Source of the DNA: Blastomonas aquatica
Lineage (GTDB): Bacteria; Pseudomonadota; Alphaproteobacteria; Sphingomonadales; Sphingomonadaceae
DNA: 64,000 bases
Assembly (NCBI RefSeq): GCF_014639875.1
Contig: NZ_BMGD01000004.1
Coordinates: 124,001-188,000, forward strand
Reading direction: 5' to 3'
Position 1 is the first letter of the stretch; every line of letters starts with the position of its first letter. Shown here piece by piece: positions 8,553 to 18,986 of this stretch. Both the position numbers and the translations under genes were made by a program. The notes beneath the pieces are model-generated. The model saw nothing but the letters and a program-made list of their open reading frames with translations. It was not told where the DNA came from and did not search any database.

Positions 8553-9689
8553 ATGCCAATGTACCTCAACGAAGACCAGACGATGCTGCGCGACAGCGCG
8601 CGCGAATTCCTCAAATCCGAAGCGCCTGTCAGCCATATGCGCAAGCTGCGCGATGAAAACTGCAAGGACGGCTTCCGCCACGCGCTGTGGAAGCAGTTCG
8701 GCGAGATGGGCTTCACCGGCATCCTGATCGGTGAAGATGATGGCGGCCTTGGCCTGGGCCATGTCGAAGCCGGCGTCGTGCTCGAAGAGATCGGTCGCAA
8801 CCTGTCGCCATCGCCGTTTCTGACCACCGCCATCGCCGGTGTCGCCGCGCTCAACCATGGCGGCCAGCACCTCAAGGACAAGTTTTTCCCTGGCATTCTG
8901 GCAGGTGAAACCGTGCTGGCGCTGGCGATCGACGAAGGCGCCAAGCACCGGCCTGCACACATCGCGACCAAGGCCGAGCGTTCGGGCAACGGCTTCAAGC
9001 TCACCGGGCAAAAGCAGTTTGTCATCCAGGGTGCCAGCGCCGATGCGCTGATCGTCGCCGCACGCACTGCGGGCGCACCGGGCGAAACCGATGGCATCAC
9101 GCTGTTTGCGGTCGAAAAGGATGCGGCGAACATGTCGATGGACAGCGCGCGGCTGGTCGACAGTTCGATGGCGGCGCATGTCACGCTCGATGGTGTCGAG
9201 GTCGATGGCGATGCGGTGATAGGCGAGGTGGATAATGGCTGGCAGGTGCTCTCAGGCCTGCTGCGCGCGGGCCGGGCAGGTTCGGCTGCCGAACTGGTTG
9301 GCGTCGGCGCAGGCGCGATGGACATGACGGTCGATTATCTAAAGCAGCGCAAGCAGTTCGGTCGTCTGATCGGCGAATTCCAGGCGCTGCAGCATCGCTC
9401 TGCGCATGTTTACAGCGAGATGGGAATCGCGCGCGCCGCGGTGCTCAAGGCGCAGCAGTTGCTCGACGAGGGCAAGGACAGCGCAGAGGTCTATGTCTCG
9501 GTCGCCAAGGCAAAGGCGGGTCGCACCACCAATCTTGCGGTGCGGGAAGGCGTGCAGATGCACGGCGGCATCGGCATGACCGACGAATACGACATCGGGT
9601 TCTACATGAAGCGCGACCGTGCGTTGAACGAGTTCATGGGTGACGCGAACTTCCACGCAGGCCGGGTGGCGGAGATTTTCGGCTATTGA
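8553..9689 (+). CDS. Acyl-CoA dehydrogenase family protein (non-canonical partner subunit)
   Basis: A 378-residue acyl-CoA dehydrogenase paralogue. The start at 8553 follows the Shine-Dalgarno-like GGGAGA at the edge of the palindromic repeat. The C-terminal part reads M-H-G-G-I-G-M-T-D-E-Y-D followed by F-Y-M-K-R. This is typical of the PimC/FadE-like group, which lacks the Y-E-G-T catalytic-glutamate motif seen in its neighbours. It lies directly after an ACAD with a candidate catalytic Glu, so a heteromeric enzyme is the best reading. The substrate is unknown. Confidence 0.88.
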   Translation: MPMYLNEDQTMLRDSAREFLKSEAPVSHMRKLRDENCKDGFRHALWKQFGEMGFTGILIGEDDGGLGLGHVEAGVVLEEIGRNLSPSPFLTTAIAGVAALNHGGQHLKDKFFPGILAGETVLALAIDEGAKHRPAHIATKAERSGNGFKLTGQKQFVIQGASADALIVAARTAGAPGETDGITLFAVEKDAANMSMDSARLVDSSMAAHVTLDGVEVDGDAVIGEVDNGWQVLSGLLRAGRAGSAAELVGVGAGAMDMTVDYLKQRKQFGRLIGEFQALQHRSAHVYSEMGIARAAVLKAQQLLDEGKDSAEVYVSVAKAKAGRTTNLAVREGVQMHGGIGMTDEYDIGFYMKRDRALNEFMGDANFHAGRVAEIFGY

Positions 9690-9698
9690 TGAACAAAA

Positions 9699-9816
9699 GC
9701 CCCTCCCGTTGAGCTCCGCTCGTCTGCGGCTCAGGGGAGGGGTTGGGGTGGGGAATGGAGTGGCGGCGGAAGTGTATTCCCCACCCCCGGCCCCTCCCCT
9801 GAAGGAGAGGGGAGAA
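9699..9816. repeat. REP-like palindromic element, variant copy
   Basis: Same architecture as the 8.4-8.5 kb element with altered arms. GCCCCTCCC at 9699-9707 pairs with GGGAGGGG near 9734-9742. GGGGTGGGGAAT pairs with ATTCCCCACCCC across the centre. A terminal CCCCTCCCC/GAGAGGGGAG arm lies next to the following gene. The last arm supplies AAGGAG and GGGGAG upstream of the ATG at 9825. The recurrence of this structure in consecutive gaps of one operon argues for a mobile or amplified repeat. Confidence 0.7.
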
Positions 9817-9824
9817 ACGTAACA

Positions 9825-10967
9825 ATGGCACTCGATCCCGATATTTTCGACGCATTGCTGGATGGCGTCCGCCGGTTCGTCAGCGAACGGCTGCGGCCAC
9901 TCGAGGCACAGGTTTCCGAGACCGACGAAATCCCCGACGACCTCGTACAGGACATGCGCGAGCTCGGCCTGTTCGGGCTGTCGATCGGCGAGGAGTTCGG
10001 CGGGCTTGGCCTCAACATGGAGGAAGAGGTCCGCATCGCGTTCGAACTCGGGCGGACTTCGCCTGCGATGCGATCCACCTTCGGCACCAATGTCGGCATC
10101 GGCAGCCAGGGGCTGGTGATGGACGGCAATGATGCGCAGAAGGCGAAGTATCTGCCGGCAATCGCCAGTGGCGAGATCATCACCTCGTTCGCGCTGACCG
10201 AGCCCGATGTTGGGTCGGACAGCGGCGCGGTGAAGTCTCGGGCCGAGCTCGATGGCGACGCCTACGTGCTCAACGGCTCGAAGCGCTATATCACCAATGC
10301 CGACAAGGCTGACTTGTTCACCGTGATGGCCCGCACCGGTGGTCCAGGCCCCAAGGGGGTGAGCGCGTTTCTGGTGCCGCGCGATCTGCCCGGGCTTTCG
10401 GTCGGCAAGCCCGAGCGCAAGATGGGCCAGCAGGGCGCGCATGTCTGCGATGTCACCTTCGACAATGTCCGTGTTCCGGCAGAGAACCGGCTGGGCGCGG
10501 AAGGCGACGGCTTCAAGGTCGCGATGCGCGTGCTCGACCGGGGCCGGTTGCATATCTCTGCGGTCTGCGTTGGCGCAGCCGAACGGTTGATTGCCGACTC
10601 TGTCGCTTATGCCAAGGAGCGCCAACAATTCGGCAAGCCGATCGCCGAGTTCCAGATGATCCAGGCAATGATTGCCGACAGCGTCGCCGAAGCCAAGGCG
10701 GCCAAGGCGCTGGTGCTGCAGACCGCGCGCGCCAAGGACCGGGGCGAACGGATCACCGAGGATTGCGCCTGCGCCAAGCTGATCGCATCCGAAATGGTCG
10801 GCCGCGTCGCTGACCGCGCGGTGCAGATCTTCGGCGGCGCGGGCTATATCGCCGATTACGGAATCGAACGCTTCTACCGCGATGTCCGCCTGTTCCGCAT
10901 TTATGAGGGAACGAGCGAAATCCAGCGCACCATCATCGCAAGGGAAGCCTTGCGCAACGAAGGATGA
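9825..10967 (+). CDS. Acyl-CoA dehydrogenase, canonical short/medium-chain type
   Basis: A 380-residue enzyme with all the standard signatures. The FAD/substrate motif A-L-T-E-P-D-V-G-S-D is in the middle domain, followed by N-G-S-K-R-Y-I-T-N-A. The C-terminal F-G-G-A-G-Y motif precedes R-I-Y-E-G-T-S-E-I-Q, which holds the catalytic Glu. It introduces the alpha-beta double bond in an acyl-CoA with an electron transfer flavoprotein as acceptor. Its stop overlaps the start of the following SDR gene by four bases (ATGA), so the two are translationally coupled. Confidence 0.92.
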   Translation: MALDPDIFDALLDGVRRFVSERLRPLEAQVSETDEIPDDLVQDMRELGLFGLSIGEEFGGLGLNMEEEVRIAFELGRTSPAMRSTFGTNVGIGSQGLVMDGNDAQKAKYLPAIASGEIITSFALTEPDVGSDSGAVKSRAELDGDAYVLNGSKRYITNADKADLFTVMARTGGPGPKGVSAFLVPRDLPGLSVGKPERKMGQQGAHVCDVTFDNVRVPAENRLGAEGDGFKVAMRVLDRGRLHISAVCVGAAERLIADSVAYAKERQQFGKPIAEFQMIQAMIADSVAEAKAAKALVLQTARAKDRGERITEDCACAKLIASEMVGRVADRAVQIFGGAGYIADYGIERFYRDVRLFRIYEGTSEIQRTIIAREALRNEG

Positions 10968-11773
10968 ATATCATGAACATCGAACAGCTGTTTTCGGTCA
11001 AGGGCAAGGTCGCGCTGGTGACCGGCGGGTCGCGCGGCATCGGCAAGATGATCGCGCAGGGCCTGATCGCGGGCGGCGCCAAGGTCTATATCTCGGCCCG
11101 CAAGGCCGATGCCTGCGACGCAACTGCGGCGGAATTGGGCCCCAACTGCATTTCGCTTCCCGCCGACATTTCCAGCGTCGAAGGCGCGCGTCAGCTGGCG
11201 GCACGATTGGCAGAGCACGAGCAGCGGCTCGACATTCTGGTCAACAACGCAGGCGCGGCCTGGGGAGCGGAGTTCGAGGATTTCCCCGAGATCGGCTGGG
11301 ACAAGGTGATGGACTTGAACGTCAAATCGCCCTTCTTCCTGACCCAGGCGCTGCATGGTCTGCTCAAGGCGGGTGCCAGCGCGGACACGCCCGCCAAGGT
11401 GATCAACATCTCGTCGGTCGATGGCATGCGGATCAACCCTTGGGAAACCTACAGCTATCAGGCGAGCAAGGCGGCGCTGATCCAGCTGACCAAGCGCATG
11501 GCCGTGCGCCTGCTGCGCGATCACATCTATGTCACCGGCATTGGCCCGGGCGCATTTCCGTCTGACATGAACAAGGCTGCGCGCGATAATGGCGACATGG
11601 TTGCCAATGGCATCCCCAACAAGCGGGTCGGCGACTGGATGGACATTTCCGGCGCGGTGATCTTTCTCGCCAGCCGGGCAGGCGATTACGTCATCGGCAC
11701 GACGATCCCGGTCGATGGCGGCATCGTCAACGCGCAGGTTCCGCTGGGCGGCTATGATCCCGAAGGCCATTGA
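10964..11773 (+). CDS. SDR family oxidoreductase
   Basis: A 269-residue classical short-chain dehydrogenase. The nucleotide-binding T-G-G-S-R-G-I-G lies near residues 20-27, then N-N-A-G and the catalytic Y-Q-A-S-K. A basic residue (S-A-R) after the second strand suggests NADP preference. It resembles the RhlG/3-oxoacyl reductase branch. It starts within the stop of the canonical ACAD (ATGA overlap) and ends the plus-strand arm, before a strong stem-loop. A 3-hydroxyacyl or hydroxyl-group dehydrogenase role in the pathway is likely. Confidence 0.87.
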   Translation: MNIMNIEQLFSVKGKVALVTGGSRGIGKMIAQGLIAGGAKVYISARKADACDATAAELGPNCISLPADISSVEGARQLAARLAEHEQRLDILVNNAGAAWGAEFEDFPEIGWDKVMDLNVKSPFFLTQALHGLLKAGASADTPAKVINISSVDGMRINPWETYSYQASKAALIQLTKRMAVRLLRDHIYVTGIGPGAFPSDMNKAARDNGDMVANGIPNKRVGDWMDISGAVIFLASRAGDYVIGTTIPVDGGIVNAQVPLGGYDPEGH

Positions 11774-11793
11774 GGCGCTCTGACAGGACGTAA

Positions 11794-11823
11794 AATCGCA
11801 GCGCCGTATCTGGCGCTGCGATT
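11794..11823 (+). terminator. Stem-loop after the catabolic operon
   Basis: A perfect 12-base-pair stem (arm AATCGCAGCGCC) with a six-base loop begins 20 bases after the SDR stop. No long T tract follows, so it may work as a weak intrinsic terminator or a 3'-end stabiliser. The next gene starts 45 bases further on. Confidence 0.6.
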
Positions 11824-11868
11824 GGTCTTGCTGCATCCTGTTTCGAACCATCGGCAGGAGAGAGCAGC

Positions 11869-12588
11869 ATGGCATTCAGGAACCTACACCTCGCTCTGGC
11901 GCTGGCAGCGACCTCGGCAACACTGGCTTTTGTAGCGATGCCCACTCCCGCTTTTGCGCAAACAGCCAAGGCGCCCAAGACCGCCGGGGGATCGATGAAG
12001 GGCCTGCTCGGCACTGCCTCGGACAGCGCACTTGACCGGCTGTCACGTCCCGGGGCGTTCTATGCCGATCAGGCGGTGCGCATCCTGCTTCCAGGACCGT
12101 TGCAAAAGGCGACCAGGCTGATGTCTCTGACCGACAAGGCAGGTCTAACCACCAACCTGACTCGATCGATCAACGATGCGGCTGGGCTTGCCGCGCAGGA
12201 GGCCAAGCCGGTGTTCCGTTCGGCGATCGATTCGATGACGCTGACCGATGGCGTAGGGATCGTCACTGGCGGCGACACCGGGGGAACCCAATATCTGCGC
12301 CGGACATCGGGCGAAGTGCTGCGGCAGAAGATGCGCCCTTTGGTCAGCGATGCCTTGGGCAGGACCGGAGCCTTGAAGCAGCTTGACACGCTGGGCAGCG
12401 GCGGTGGCAACGGCGGCATGCTGGGCGCGCTGGCGGGGGTCAATATCAGCCGGGATGGCCTCATCGACAGCGTCACCGATCAGGCGATGCCGGGGATCTT
12501 CACTTATATCGGCCGCGAAGAAGCCACCTTCCGCCAGAACCCGCTTAAGGCTGGGCAAAGGCTCCTCGATAGCATCCGGCAGCGTTAG
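11869..12588 (+). CDS. DUF4197 domain secreted protein
   Basis: A 239-residue protein with a clear Sec signal peptide of about 30 residues ending A-F-A-Q. The mature part fits the DUF4197 family: repeated short helices, the conserved 'S-M-T-L-T-D-G-V-G-I-V-T-G-G-D' core followed by a T-Q-Y-L-R-R segment, and a C-terminal 'Y-I-G-R-E-E-x-x-x-R-x-N-P' ending. The function of this family is not known; it is expected to be periplasmic. GGAGAG precedes the ATG. It ends 13 bases from the convergent gmk gene. Confidence 0.85.
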   Translation: MAFRNLHLALALAATSATLAFVAMPTPAFAQTAKAPKTAGGSMKGLLGTASDSALDRLSRPGAFYADQAVRILLPGPLQKATRLMSLTDKAGLTTNLTRSINDAAGLAAQEAKPVFRSAIDSMTLTDGVGIVTGGDTGGTQYLRRTSGEVLRQKMRPLVSDALGRTGALKQLDTLGSGGGNGGMLGALAGVNISRDGLIDSVTDQAMPGIFTYIGREEATFRQNPLKAGQRLLDSIRQR

Positions 12589-12601
12589 GGGCGGCGACAC
12601 G

Positions 12602-13261
12602 TCAGGGGCGGTCGCCCGGGTTCATCAGATCGCGGACATAATCGATCAGGCCGGTCTGGCGCGCACGGCGCATCCGCTCGGACTGCAAAATCTGGCAAAC
12701 CTTGGCAAAGCAGCTATCGACATCATCGTTGATCACGACGAAATCATAGCCGTCCCAGTGGCTGATTTCGTCCTGCGCACGCGCCATGCGGCTCGCGATC
12801 ACATCGTCGCTGTCGGTATTGCGACCCCGCAGTCGACGGTGAAGCTCTTCCAGCGAGGGTGGCAATATGAAAACGCGAACGACATCGCCTTCTGCGCGCT
12901 GATACAATTGCTGGGTACCCTGCCAGTCAATGTCGAACAGGAAATCCTGGCCCTCGCGCAGGCCCTGCTTCACCGCTGCTTTTGGCGTGCCGTAATAATG
13001 GCCAAAAACCTTGGCCCATTCGAGCAGCGCGTGGTCTTCGACCAGCTGGTGAAAAGTCACCTCGTCTATGAAGTGGTAATGCGTCCCATCGATCTCACCG
13101 GGACGCGGTGGACGGGTGGTCACCGACACCGACATGCACAACTTGTTGTCCGCCTCCAGCATCATCCGGGCGATGGTGGATTTCCCGGCGCCCGAAGGCG
13201 AGGACAGGATGAACAACAGCCCGCGACGGGCTAAAGCGTTTTTGGAAGCGGATATGACCAT
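12602..13261 (-). CDS. gmk: Guanylate kinase
   Basis: A 219-residue nucleoside monophosphate kinase converting GMP to GDP with ATP. The P-loop S-S-P-S-G-A-G-K-S is near residues 20-28. The GMP-binding region has 'S-V-T-T-R-P-P-R-P-G-E' and 'H-Y-H-F'. 'D-I-D-W-Q-G' is the conserved lid-proximal motif. Length and motif order are normal for bacterial Gmk. It is the last gene of a minus-strand run (sspB, fumC, small hypothetical, gmk), though the 72-base gap upstream may hold its own promoter. Confidence 0.95.
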   Translation of the reverse strand: MVISASKNALARRGLLFILSSPSGAGKSTIARMMLEADNKLCMSVSVTTRPPRPGEIDGTHYHFIDEVTFHQLVEDHALLEWAKVFGHYYGTPKAAVKQGLREGQDFLFDIDWQGTQQLYQRAEGDVVRVFILPPSLEELHRRLRGRNTDSDDVIASRMARAQDEISHWDGYDFVVINDDVDSCFAKVCQILQSERMRRARQTGLIDYVRDLMNPGDRP

Positions 13262-13333
13262 GCTGGCTCATGGCCAAAGCACAAGCTTTGCGTCAACCGG
13301 TTTGTACGTCAGTTGTGGAGCGCGCACCGCTGC

Positions 13334-13714
13334 TCAGGGCTTGGGCGGAGTTTCACTCGCCTTGCGCTGATCATAAATTGCCTTGGCAATCAAGGCGCCG
13401 CCCACAAGCAGGGCGCCGGGGACGGAGCGAGTCGCAATACGCGCGGCAATGGCTCCCACCAGGGTTCCACCGAACAGGCCGGCTGCAAGGTTACCCCTGG
13501 CACGCGAACTGATCATGCTGCGCACCATCTCATCGTTGGCTGCGGTGGAAATGAGCCGACCAGCGCCACTGATTGCACCCCGCGACCAATGGGTCGGCGT
13601 GGTTGACGTCTGCGAAGATGCGGGCGCAGGTCCGCTCTTGGGCGGGTTTGCCTCGGGTGCTGACGCAGTGTTGGCTGGAGCGGGGGCGGGCGGGGTGGTG
13701 TTGGTGCTGGTCAT
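13334..13714 (-). CDS. Hypothetical protein with Pro/Ala-rich N-terminus and Gly-rich hydrophobic C-terminus
   Basis: A 126-residue protein that I do not recognise. The first 50 residues are rich in Pro, Ala, Thr and Ser and probably disordered. The second half has Gly/Ala-rich hydrophobic stretches (around 'A-G-L-F-G-G-T-L-V-G-A-I-A' and 'A-L-L-V-G-G-A-L-I-A'), which could form one or two membrane helices. I chose the ATG at 13714 over the one at 13726, from which it differs by four residues. It lies between fumC and gmk on the same strand. Confidence 0.6.
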   Translation of the reverse strand: MTSTNTTPPAPAPANTASAPEANPPKSGPAPASSQTSTTPTHWSRGAISGAGRLISTAANDEMVRSMISSRARGNLAAGLFGGTLVGAIAARIATRSVPGALLVGGALIAKAIYDQRKASETPPKP

Positions 13715-13784
13715 GAAGGCTTCCATAGCATGAAATGGATTTTGACCTCAAACGCGCCGTCAGGCCCAAGCGTTCCGCACCAAT

Positions 13785-15182
<1,398 letters not shown>

Positions 15183-15227
15183 GTGCGTCGTTCCATCTGG
15201 TTTGTCAGGATACGCCGCCCCCAAGCG

Positions 15228-15701
15228 TTATTTGCGTTTGCCGAAGTCCACGCTGACGACATTGGAGCCATCGCCATCGCCGCCGGGATGATCGTTCTCG
15301 GCTGCTTCGTGCGGCTCGGGCGGCGGCGTGTCGCCGGTCACCTGGAACTGCAGGCCGAAATCGACCGCCGGATCGACGAACGCGGTAATCGCACTGTATG
15401 GAATAAACAGATGTGCTGGCACGCGGTTGAAGCTGAGCCCGACCGCGAAACCGACCTTCTCGACCTTCAGGTCCCAGAACTTCTGCTGTAGCACGATGGT
15501 CATTTCATCGGGGAAGCGCTCGACCAGATGCCGAGGGATATCGACGCCAGGCGACTTGGTCTTGAAGGTGATGTAGAAATGGTGGTTGCCGGGCAGGCCA
15601 TTGGTCTCGACCTCGCCCAGCACCCGGCCCACGACAGCGCGCAGGGCTTCCTGCACGATTTCGTCATAGGGAATCAGGCTGTCGGCTGCATCGTCACTCA
15701 T
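15228..15701 (-). CDS. sspB: ClpXP adaptor SspB, alpha-type
   Basis: A 157-residue protein matching the SspB family (PF04386). The conserved core 'F-Y-I-T-F-x-T' with 'P-G-V' and 'L[13 protein letters not shown]' and the 'F-x-V-x-L-S-F-x-x-V-P-x-x-L-x-I-P-x-x-A-I' block are clear. The tail ends in a basic F-G-K-R-K after an acidic linker, comparable to the ClpX-binding tail. It delivers ssrA-tagged and other substrates to the ClpXP protease. Confidence 0.9.
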   Translation of the reverse strand: MSDDAADSLIPYDEIVQEALRAVVGRVLGEVETNGLPGNHHFYITFKTKSPGVDIPRHLVERFPDEMTIVLQQKFWDLKVEKVGFAVGLSFNRVPAHLFIPYSAITAFVDPAVDFGLQFQVTGDTPPPEPHEAAENDHPGGDGDGSNVVSVDFGKRK

Positions 15702-15820
15702 GCCCTTTTAGTTGGACTGGCTGCCGCGCAGGGTCAAGGCGCTATTGCCTTTGGGGGCCACACGCAGCGACGAACGGCAAAATTGTTGCGCGTCCCGGCT
15801 GGGTGATTATAGGGCGCAGC

Positions 15821-16414
15821 ATGCGCACCGCCCGGATAGAACGCAAGACCCATGAAACCGACATCTTCGTCGAGGTGAACCTCGACGGGACGGGACAATT
15901 CGACGTGTCCACCGGTATCGGCTTTCTCGATCATATGGTGGAGCAATTCTCTCGTCATTCGCTGATCGACCTGACCTGCCGGATCAACGGTGACCTGCAT
16001 GTCGATCAGCACCACACCACCGAAGACTGCGCGCTCGCTATCGGCCAAGCGATCGTCCAGGCGCTGGGCGACAAGGGTGGTATCGTCCGGTACGGGCATG
16101 CCTATTCGCCGATGGATGAGACGCTGAGCCGAGTCGCGGTCGATATCTCGGGACGGCCCTTCCTGGTGTGGAAGGCAGCATTTTCGCAGCCTCGACTAGG
16201 CGAGATGGATACCGAGCTGTTCGAACACTGGTTCCATTCGATCGCGCAGACCGCGGGGCTGACGCTCCACATCGAACTGCTCTATGGCGCGAACAATCAC
16301 CATATCTGCGAAAGCATCTACAAGGGTTTTGCCCGCGCGATGCGCTCGGCGGTCGAGATCGACCCGCGCAAGCAGGGCGCCATTCCCTCGACCAAGGGTG
16401 TGCTGGGTGGCTGA
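15821..16414 (+). CDS. hisB: Imidazoleglycerol-phosphate dehydratase
   Basis: A 197-residue manganese enzyme dehydrating imidazole glycerol phosphate in histidine synthesis. The metal ligands sit in 'G-F-L-D-H-M' and 'D-x-H-H-T-T-E-D', with a second set 'H-H-I-C-E-S' near the C-terminus. It is the stand-alone dehydratase without the phosphatase domain of enterobacterial HisB. The ATG at 15821 is used; a GTG 18 bases upstream is possible. First gene of hisBHAF, overlapping hisH by eight bases. Confidence 0.96.
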   Translation: MRTARIERKTHETDIFVEVNLDGTGQFDVSTGIGFLDHMVEQFSRHSLIDLTCRINGDLHVDQHHTTEDCALAIGQAIVQALGDKGGIVRYGHAYSPMDETLSRVAVDISGRPFLVWKAAFSQPRLGEMDTELFEHWFHSIAQTAGLTLHIELLYGANNHHICESIYKGFARAMRSAVEIDPRKQGAIPSTKGVLGG

Positions 16415-17027
16415 GCGGGTCGCGCTGATCGATTATGGCGCCGGCAATCTTCACAGCGTCCACAATGCCCTGAAAGCTGTCGGCGCGCCGGATATCGCGG
16501 TGACCGATGACCCTGCCGTGGTGCGGGCCGCCGACCGGATCATTCTGCCCGGTGTCGGAGCTTTTGCCGCGTGCATGGACGGGCTGTCCGCAATCCCCGA
16601 AATGATCGATGCTCTTGAGCAGCGCGTGCTCCGCGAGACAGTGCCCTTTCTGGGCATTTGTGTCGGAATGCAGTTGCTCGCGACCCGCGGTGTCGAACAT
16701 GGCGTGCACCAGGGGCTTGGCTGGATTCCCGGCGAGGTGAGGTTGATTGAAGCGGCACCCGAGATCAAGGTGCCGCATATGGGCTGGAACGACGTCATTC
16801 CTGCCACGGGCGCACCGTTGATCGCGCATGGCGAGGCGTATTTTCTGCACAGCTATCACTTCGCCGCAGCGGACGACGCCGACGTTGCCGCAAGCACTGA
16901 TCATGGCGGCCCTGTCACCGCCGCGGTGGCACGCGGCAACATCATCGGCGTGCAATTTCACCCGGAAAAGAGCCAGACTTATGGGCTGGGGCTGCTCCGG
17001 CGTTTTCTGGACTGGATACCGGCATGA
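16407..17027 (+). CDS. hisH: Imidazole glycerol phosphate synthase, glutaminase subunit
   Basis: A 206-residue class I glutamine amidotransferase that supplies ammonia to HisF. The nucleophilic Cys is in G-I-C-V-G-M-Q; the His-Glu pair is in F-H-P-E-K-S. Translation most likely begins at a GTG lying inside the end of hisB (eight-base overlap), because the conserved N-terminus [10 protein letters not shown] follows immediately. Its stop overlaps the hisA start as ATGA. Confidence 0.95.
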   Translation: MAERVALIDYGAGNLHSVHNALKAVGAPDIAVTDDPAVVRAADRIILPGVGAFAACMDGLSAIPEMIDALEQRVLRETVPFLGICVGMQLLATRGVEHGVHQGLGWIPGEVRLIEAAPEIKVPHMGWNDVIPATGAPLIAHGEAYFLHSYHFAAADDADVAASTDHGGPVTAAVARGNIIGVQFHPEKSQTYGLGLLRRFLDWIPA

Positions 17028-17758
17028 GCATCATCGTTTTTCCGGCAATCGACCTCAAGGGTGGACAGGTTGTCCGGCTCGCCGAGGGAGATATGGACCG
17101 CGCCACCGTCTATGGCGACGATCCCGCAGCGCAGGCGACATTGTTCGCCGAAGCCGGTGCGCAGCATCTGCATGTTGTCGACCTTGATGGCGCATTCGCT
17201 GGCGAGGCGGTCAATCGCAGCGCGGTCGAATCGATCATCGAAAGCTTCCCCGGCTATCTGCAATTGGGCGGCGGCATCCGCACCCGCGCAGCGGTCGAAG
17301 GCTGGTTCGGCCTGGGTGTCGCGCGTGTGGTCATCGGCACTGCGGCGCTGACCGACCCTGAGTTTGTCCGCGACATCGCGAAAGCCTATGACGGCGGCAT
17401 CGTCGTGGCCGTCGATGCGCGCGACGGCATGGTTGCCACCCATGGCTGGGCCGATGTCTCGGATGTGCCAGTTGCCGACATGGCCCGCCGGTTCGAGGAT
17501 GCGGGTGTTGCCAGCCTGTTGTTCACCGATGTGGGCCGCGACGGCATGCTCAAGGGTTGCAACATCGAGGCGACCGTGGAGCTCGCCCGCACCACCGACA
17601 TTCCGGTTATCGCCAGTGGGGGGGTCAAGGGTCTTGATGACATTCACGTACTTAGCCTGCATGCCGATGACGGCATCGAAGGCGTGATCACCGGCCGCGC
17701 GCTCTATGACGGGCGCCTCGACCTTGCCACCGCGATCGCCATGGCTTCGCGCGGATGA
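17024..17758 (+). CDS. hisA: Phosphoribosylformimino-5-aminoimidazole carboxamide ribotide isomerase
   Basis: A 244-residue (beta/alpha)8 barrel isomerase. The N-terminal 'F-P-A-I-D-L-K-G-G' holds the catalytic Asp. The second half has 'A-V-D-A-R-D-G' and the phosphate-binding 'I-A-S-G-G-V'. Overlaps both neighbours (hisH and hisF) by four bases, which indicates tight translational coupling across hisHAF. Confidence 0.96.
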   Translation: MSIIVFPAIDLKGGQVVRLAEGDMDRATVYGDDPAAQATLFAEAGAQHLHVVDLDGAFAGEAVNRSAVESIIESFPGYLQLGGGIRTRAAVEGWFGLGVARVVIGTAALTDPEFVRDIAKAYDGGIVVAVDARDGMVATHGWADVSDVPVADMARRFEDAGVASLLFTDVGRDGMLKGCNIEATVELARTTDIPVIASGGVKGLDDIHVLSLHADDGIEGVITGRALYDGRLDLATAIAMASRG

Positions 17759-18522
17759 GTGTCCGCGTCCGCGTCATCTCCTGTCTCGACGTTGCCAATG
17801 GCCGGGTGGTCAAGGGCGTCAATTTTGTCGATCTCAAGGACGCGGGCGATCCGGTTGAACAGGCGCGCGCCTACGATGCCGCCGGTGCCGACGAACTGTG
17901 CTTTCTCGATATCTCCGCCAGCCACGAAGCGCGCGGCACGATCATCGACGTCGTGCGCCGCACCGCCGAAGTCTGCTTCATGCCGGTGACGGTCGGCGGC
18001 GGGGTGCGCAGCCCTGAGGATGCGCGCGCATTGCTGCTCGCAGGCGCGGACAAGGTCGCGATCAACAGCGCTGCGGTCGCGCGGCCCGAACTGGTCGGCG
18101 ACATCGCCGAGCGCTTCGGAAGCCAATGCGTGGTTGCTTCGATCGACGCACGGCGACGTGCTGAGGGCGAGGGTTGGGAAATCTTCACCCATGGCGGGCG
18201 CAAGGCGACCGGGATCGATGCCATCGAGCACGCGCTCAACCTCACCAGGCTGGGCGCTGGCGAACTGCTGGTCACGTCGATGGACCGCGACGGCACGCGT
18301 GATGGCTATGATCTTGAACTGATCCGGACGATCGCCGACATGGTTGATATCCCGGTCGTCGCCAGCGGTGGGGTGGGGAATATCGGTCATCTGGTCGATG
18401 GCGTGACCCAGGGCCATGCCAGCGCGGTGCTGGCGGCATCGATCTTCCACTTCGGCGAGGCTAGCATTGCCGATGCACACGACGCGCTGCGAGCGGCCGG
18501 ATTGCCCGCCCGCGCGACCTGA
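17755..18522 (+). CDS. hisF: Imidazole glycerol phosphate synthase, cyclase subunit
   Basis: A 255-residue barrel partner of HisH that makes imidazole glycerol phosphate and AICAR. The catalytic Asp near residue 11 lies in 'R-V-I-S-C-L-D-V', and the second Asp in 'T-S-M-D-R-D-G-T'. The phosphate loops 'V-G-G-G-V' and 'V-A-S-G-G-V' are intact. It begins in an ATGA overlap with hisA. About 135 bases follow before a small inserted gene and then hisE. Confidence 0.96.
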   Translation: MSVRVRVISCLDVANGRVVKGVNFVDLKDAGDPVEQARAYDAAGADELCFLDISASHEARGTIIDVVRRTAEVCFMPVTVGGGVRSPEDARALLLAGADKVAINSAAVARPELVGDIAERFGSQCVVASIDARRRAEGEGWEIFTHGGRKATGIDAIEHALNLTRLGAGELLVTSMDRDGTRDGYDLELIRTIADMVDIPVVASGGVGNIGHLVDGVTQGHASAVLAASIFHFGEASIADAHDALRAAGLPARAT

Positions 18523-18657
18523 GCCACGTAAAATCGGCGCGCCGAACTGTCGGCCCGGTTGACAAACCACGCCGATGCGCGTCGGGCCTTAACCATTATA
18601 CGCAAGCCCATCCGCCGCTTTCGCCATTTTGGCCAGCAGCTTGCTTAACCATTCGAT

Positions 18658-18933
18658 ATGAAGTGTCTTGCAATGAAAACCGGCAGATTCAAAGACCTTG
18701 CGGTGCGCATTGTTTCAGCCGCTTTGGGACTTGCTATGTTGTCCGGGCAGGCGGCCCTCGCAAACCCGCTGGCGCAGGTATCGCTTGACGGGCTGACGCG
18801 CGCCGATGGGATTCGCGGCTGGATCGAGATCGCCGAACCCGGCAATCTTGGGCTGCTGTTCATGGGCATTGCCGGTCTGCTGATCGGGCGCTGGGCCGCC
18901 AGAGGAAAACGCAAGGGCCCGCCCGAAGACTAA
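18658..18933 (+). CDS. Small exported protein with a PEP-CTERM-like C-terminus
   Basis: A 91-residue protein (or 86 from the internal Met6). A basic N-region and hydrophobic core ending near 'A-A-L-A-N-P' form a Sec signal peptide. After a short mature segment comes A-E-P-G, one hydrophobic helix of about 17 residues (L-G-L-L-F-M-G-I-A-G-L-L-I-G) and a basic end R-W-A-A-R-G-K-R-K. That order, a [P/A]-E-P motif, a membrane helix and a basic cluster, is the exosortase sorting signal (PEP-CTERM). It lies between hisF and hisE on the same strand. The C-terminal tail beyond the basic cluster (G-P-P-E-D) is a few residues longer than usual. Function unknown. Confidence 0.6.
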   Translation: MKCLAMKTGRFKDLAVRIVSAALGLAMLSGQAALANPLAQVSLDGLTRADGIRGWIEIAEPGNLGLLFMGIAGLLIGRWAARGKRKGPPED

Positions 18934-18986
18934 GCTGCGCTGGCAGCACTTGACCTCGCCGATGGCTGCGCGCAGAGCGCTTGACC

